Origin: Ilumatobacteraceae bacterium
Lineage (GTDB): Bacteria > Actinomycetota > Acidimicrobiia > Acidimicrobiales > Ilumatobacteraceae
Length of the DNA stretch: 64,000 nt
Reading direction: 5' to 3'
Assembly: GCA_033344875.1 (NCBI GenBank)
Contig: JAWPMO010000001.1
Span: 2,071,595 to 2,135,594 of the forward strand
Part shown: positions 60,973-64,000 of the stretch, in pieces
Layout: each line of letters begins with the position of its first letter
Numbering within the stretch: position 1 is the first letter of the stretch
Program-made: the position numbers and the translations under genes
Notes under the pieces: model-generated
Databases searched by the model: none
What the model saw: only the letters and a program-made list of their open reading frames with translations
Told to the model about the DNA's origin: nothing

Positions 60973-62070
60973 ATGTCGATCTGGACCGTCGTCTTCTTCA
61001 TCGTCGGCATCGCCGCCCTGGTGATCGGCGCCGAGGCGCTCGTCCGCGGCGCCGCCCGACTCGCCGCCCGCACCGGTCTGTCGCCCGTGGTGATCGGTCT
61101 GACGGTCGTCGCGTTCGGCACGAGCGCACCCGAACTCGCCGTGAGCGTCGGCGCATCCTGGCGGGGTGAGACCGACCTCGCCGTCGGCAACGTCGTGGGA
61201 TCGAACATCGCGAACATCCTGCTGGTGCTCGGCGTCGCGGCAGCGGTCGGCGGCGGCCTCGTGGTCGCCCAGCGGATCGTACGAATCGACGTACCCATCA
61301 TGCTGGGGCTGTCGGTTCTCGTCTACCTGCTGGGCCTCGACAACCGCCTGAGTCGGTGGGAGGGCATCCTGTTCGTCTGTCTCCTGGTCGGCTACATCAC
61401 CTGGACGGTCGTCAGCTCCCGTCGGTCCACCAAGGCGGCGGTCGCGACCGAGTACGACGAGGCACTCAGCGAGGAGAAGCTGCGCGAGAGTTCGGCCCTC
61501 GCCGACATCGGGTTCGTGCTGTTGGGCCTCGCGCTCCTCGTCGTCGGCTCGCAGGCGCTCGTCGAGGCGGCCACCGACATCGCGCGTGCGCTCGACGTCA
61601 GCGAACTCGTCATCGGGCTGACGGTCGTGGCGATCGGAACGTCGCTCCCCGAGGTCGCCACCTCCGTCATGGCGGCGATGCGCGGCCAGCGCGATCTTGC
61701 CGTCGGCAATGCGATCGGTTCCAACCTCTTCAACATCCTCGCCGTGCTCGGTCTGACGGCAGCGATCTCACCGAACGCGATCGTGGTCCCCGACGGTGCG
61801 CTGTCGCTCGACCTGCCCGTGATGATCGCCGTCGCGATCGCCTGCCTGCCGATGTTCGCAAACGGCTACGCGCTGCTGCGGTGGGAGGGCGTGCTGTTCC
61901 TGACGTTCTACGCCGCGTACCTGGGCTGGCTCGTCGTCGACGCCGCCGACCATCAGATCAAGGACGGCTACGCGATCGGCATCCTCGGCTTCATGCTGCC
62001 GCTGAGCGTGATCACCCTGGTGGTCATCGGCGTGCGCGCACGGCGGTCGGGCACGTCACTCGCGAGTTGA
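60973..62070 (+). CDS. Calcium/sodium antiporter (CaCA family)
   Basis: 365 residues with about ten membrane segments. The two alpha repeats are present: VVAFGTSAPELAVSV, followed by GNVVGSNIANILLVLG, and VVAIGTSLPEVATSV, followed by GNAIGSNLFNILAVLG. A cytosolic loop (about 150-175) separates them. It exchanges Ca2+ for Na+ or H+ across the membrane. The final 15 bases overlap the converging glucokinase gene. Confidence 0.93.
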   Translation: MSIWTVVFFIVGIAALVIGAEALVRGAARLAARTGLSPVVIGLTVVAFGTSAPELAVSVGASWRGETDLAVGNVVGSNIANILLVLGVAAAVGGGLVVAQRIVRIDVPIMLGLSVLVYLLGLDNRLSRWEGILFVCLLVGYITWTVVSSRRSTKAAVATEYDEALSEEKLRESSALADIGFVLLGLALLVVGSQALVEAATDIARALDVSELVIGLTVVAIGTSLPEVATSVMAAMRGQRDLAVGNAIGSNLFNILAVLGLTAAISPNAIVVPDGALSLDLPVMIAVAIACLPMFANGYALLRWEGVLFLTFYAAYLGWLVVDAADHQIKDGYAIGILGFMLPLSVITLVVIGVRARRSGTSLAS

Positions 62071-62826
62071 CTCGGCGGCGTCGAGCGCCGGCGAGAGCAA
62101 CGCCGCACCGGCGATGCCGGCGTTGTTCGCCATCGACGCCACCACGACCTCGCAGCCCGGGTCGACCCGGTGCATCCACTTCTCCGGCTTCTTGCTCGCC
62201 CCGCCGCCGACGATGATCAGCTCCGGCGAGAACAGCATCACCACGTGCCGGAGGTAGTGATCGACCCGGTCGCCCCACTGCTCCCAGCTCAGCCCGTCCC
62301 GCTCCCGTGCGCTCGCGGCTGCTCGCTTCTCGATGTCGGGACCGTCGAGTTCGAGATGACCGAGTTCGGTGTTGGGGACGAGGACCCCGTCGTTGAACAG
62401 TCCGGAGCCGATACCGGTCCCGAATGTCAGACAGAGCACGACCCCGCCACGATCGCGTCCGCTCCCCCACGTCATCTCGGCGACGCCGGCCGCGTCGGCA
62501 TCGTTGAGCACCGACACCGGGGCGCCGACGGCTTCGGTGAAGAGCTCGTCGGCATCGATGTCGATCCAGCTGTCGTCGATGTTCGCAGCACTCCTGACGA
62601 TGCCGCGGGTGACCACCGACGGCATGCACACACCGACCGGGCCCTCCCAGGCGTGACGCTCGACGAGCTTGCGGACGACCTTGGCGAGCGCCTTCGGCGT
62701 CGCCGGCTGGGGTGTGTCGATGCGCACCCGGTCGGCGGCGAGCTCACCCGTCGCCAGGTCGACCGGTGCCGCTTTCATGCCCGTCCCGCCGATGTCGATC
62801 CCGAAGCCGTACTCGCGTGTGCTCAC
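62056..62826 (-). CDS. ppgK: Polyphosphate glucokinase
   Basis: 256 residues from the GTG at 62826. ROK fold with the phosphate loop [12 protein letters not shown] (8-19), DADAAG with the catalytic Asp and [14 protein letters not shown], then PNTELGH. This is the PPGK subgroup, which lacks the ROK zinc motif. It phosphorylates glucose using polyphosphate or ATP. TACCGT eight bases upstream supports the GTG over the longer frame. Confidence 0.9.
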   Translation of the reverse strand: MSTREYGFGIDIGGTGMKAAPVDLATGELAADRVRIDTPQPATPKALAKVVRKLVERHAWEGPVGVCMPSVVTRGIVRSAANIDDSWIDIDADELFTEAVGAPVSVLNDADAAGVAEMTWGSGRDRGGVVLCLTFGTGIGSGLFNDGVLVPNTELGHLELDGPDIEKRAAASARERDGLSWEQWGDRVDHYLRHVVMLFSPELIIVGGGASKKPEKWMHRVDPGCEVVVASMANNAGIAGAALLSPALDAAESTRE

Positions 62827-62834
62827 GGTCGAAC

Positions 62835-62840
62835 ACGGTA
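62835..62840 (-). promoter_or_regulatory. -10 hexamer TACCGT of ppgK
   Basis: Eight-base spacer to the GTG at 62826. Confidence 0.4.
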
Positions 62841-62889
62841 GCGACACCACCGCCACCGCCGCCGCTTTCCGCCGAGTTGGGACGGATCG

Positions 62890-64000
62890 TCAGGCGCGGG
62901 CGCGGGTCTTGCGCAGGATCGGATCGGCCGCTGCGAGTGTTCGATCGGCGAGTCTCATCGTGAAGCCGGCCGCCCCCGGCGTCTGCGAGTCGACGAGATT
63001 GCCCATCACCTGCAACGTGATGTCGGCGATCTTGTGGGTACCGACGGCGAACCGGAGCCCGGTCCGCATCAGGCCCGGATGCCCGATCAGGAAGGCGAAC
63101 CGCCGGCCGGTGCGCAGGAACCCGTCGAATCGCTCGCCGATCTGCTCGTCGTAGCGATCGGGAGCGGTGGCGGGATCGGCGAGGAACAGGTCGGCGGCGA
63201 GCATCCCCGACTCGAGGCCGTAGTCGATGCCCTCACCGTTCATCGGATTGACGAGTCCGGCGGCGTCGCCGATCGCGACCCAGCCCGGTCCGTGGCGCTT
63301 GACCGCGCTCATCGGGAGGCGCCACGCCCGTGGTCGTTCGAGGTTCGGGCCGATCTCCCACGAGTCGGCGACGAGACCGCGGTAGCTGTCGAGCAGGTGG
63401 TTCAGATTCAGCCCTTTGAACCCCTTCATCGTCGACAGCGCGCCGACGCCGATGTTCACCGTGCCGTCGCCGCACGGGAACATCCATCCGTATCCCGGCA
63501 CCCAGGTACCCCGACCGTCGCGGATCGTCAGGCACGCCTCGAGGTGTTCGTCGGCATGTCGGGGACTCTCCACGTAGGCACGGATCGCGAGCCCGAACGG
63601 CTCGTTGGGGTCACGCTCGGCGCCGAGCGCCCGGGCGACCGCCCCCGGGGCACCGGTGGCCGCGACGACGAGGTCGGCACCGATGGGGCCGTTCGGCGTC
63701 GTGATGCCGGTCACCCGGCCGGTCCGGTCGTCGAGCACCGGCTCGCCGGTCGTCTCGAACCGGACGTCGGCGCCCGCTCGGATCGCGGCGTCGATCAGCG
63801 CCGCGTCGAGCCGTCGCCGCGGCCAGACGGCACCGTGGGCGGGGAACCGACCCGTGTCGGGCCACGGCAGCTCGCGGACCTGCTTGCCGGCGATCATCCG
63901 GAGTCCGGCGATGCGATGTGCACCGTCGAGCGGTATCTCGAGTTCGTTGAGCGCCGCGACCGCACGGGGGGTCAGGCCGTCACCGCAGATCTTGTCTCGG
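62890..64000 (-). CDS. Geranylgeranyl reductase family FAD enzyme, N-terminus outside the window
   Basis: The frame stays open to the window edge (about 370 residues visible). It includes [17 protein letters not shown], the early signature of the geranylgeranyl reductase family. An ATG at 63897 is therefore internal. The FAD-pyrophosphate motif is [19 protein letters not shown], and [18 protein letters not shown] lines the substrate site. Family members reduce isoprenoid chains of quinones or lipids. The N-terminal GxGxxG is missing only because it lies beyond the window. Confidence 0.9.
   Translation of the reverse strand, partial: RDKICGDGLTPRAVAALNELEIPLDGAHRIAGLRMIAGKQVRELPWPDTGRFPAHGAVWPRRRLDAALIDAAIRAGADVRFETTGEPVLDDRTGRVTGITTPNGPIGADLVVAATGAPGAVARALGAERDPNEPFGLAIRAYVESPRHADEHLEACLTIRDGRGTWVPGYGWMFPCGDGTVNIGVGALSTMKGFKGLNLNHLLDSYRGLVADSWEIGPNLERPRAWRLPMSAVKRHGPGWVAIGDAAGLVNPMNGEGIDYGLESGMLAADLFLADPATAPDRYDEQIGERFDGFLRTGRRFAFLIGHPGLMRTGLRFAVGTHKIADITLQVMGNLVDSQTPGAAGFTMRLADRTLAAADPILRKTRARA

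Overview
The window is a gene-dense (no gap above about 150 bases), very GC-rich stretch of an actinobacterial chromosome. It encodes two coenzyme F420 hallmarks (a CofC/FbiD-type guanylyltransferase and an F420-type luciferase-like oxidoreductase), a PafB/PafC pair, a polyphosphate glucokinase, a mycoredoxin-like glutaredoxin and an HU protein next to a lysine-rich tail protein. Together these suggest Actinomycetota, most likely an Acidimicrobiia/Ilumatobacter-like lineage (inference, no search run). I see no rRNA, tRNA, IS element, prophage or CRISPR array. Nearly all of it reads as core or lineage-conserved chromosome.

Layout. 1-11254: on the minus strand, a MoxR-type AAA ATPase, a DUF5682 protein and a VWA protein (100-4546), and a SWIM zinc-finger protein with a DUF5691 protein (9075-11254). 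These five families are usually neighbours. Here they are separated by a YjbR gene, a GNAT gene and a sulfide operon (SQR, DUF1641, DsrC/TusE-like, DsrE-like; 6162-8951). The DsrE-like gene has an apparent one-base frameshift. 11330-12736: small stress/redox proteins. 12817-15990: a zinc module (zur, znuC, divergent znuA-znuB) with Zur-type operators inside the promoter core. 16005-19099: an HNH-like protein, cystathionine beta-synthase and cystathionine gamma-synthase/lyase. 19128-22793: a sulfatase and trehalose synthesis (otsA-otsB). 22795-30116: an LLM oxidoreductase facing a two-DNA-binding-domain regulator, RNase HII, a sulfotransferase, a homocysteine methyltransferase, an unknown protein with gpsA, then cofC with a PIG-L deacetylase.

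30198-36481: a lysine-rich protein and HU, HIT protein, PIN-PhoH ATPase, DnaQ-like exonuclease, pafB-pafC and 3-hydroxyacyl-CoA dehydrogenase. 36558-39721: pgi-pgl and a RarD-like transporter. 39807-45512: lipoprotein, TetR, DUF305, zinc metallopeptidase, L,D-transpeptidase, glycosyltransferase. 45580-52886: membrane protein, argG, quinone oxidoreductase-like protein, M20 peptidase, CocE/S15 hydrolase, XRE/MmyB regulator. 52908-57494: cyclopropane synthase, GNAT, LysR-PfkB, and a divergent PLP dehydratase that overlaps a fused indolepyruvate:ferredoxin oxidoreductase (57481-60951). 60973-64000: Ca/Na antiporter, polyphosphate glucokinase, and a geranylgeranyl-reductase family protein cut by the window edge.

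A sequence-wide regularity stands out. At least 25 transcription-unit heads carry a TANNNT hexamer 6-8 bases before the start codon and no ribosome binding site, the expected arrangement of leaderless mRNAs. Genes with a clear Shine-Dalgarno sequence are the minority (sulfide operon, glutaredoxin, PA2169-like protein, HU, lipoprotein, CGS). Nine gene pairs have four-base ATGA or GTGA overlaps, so translation is probably coupled inside operons.
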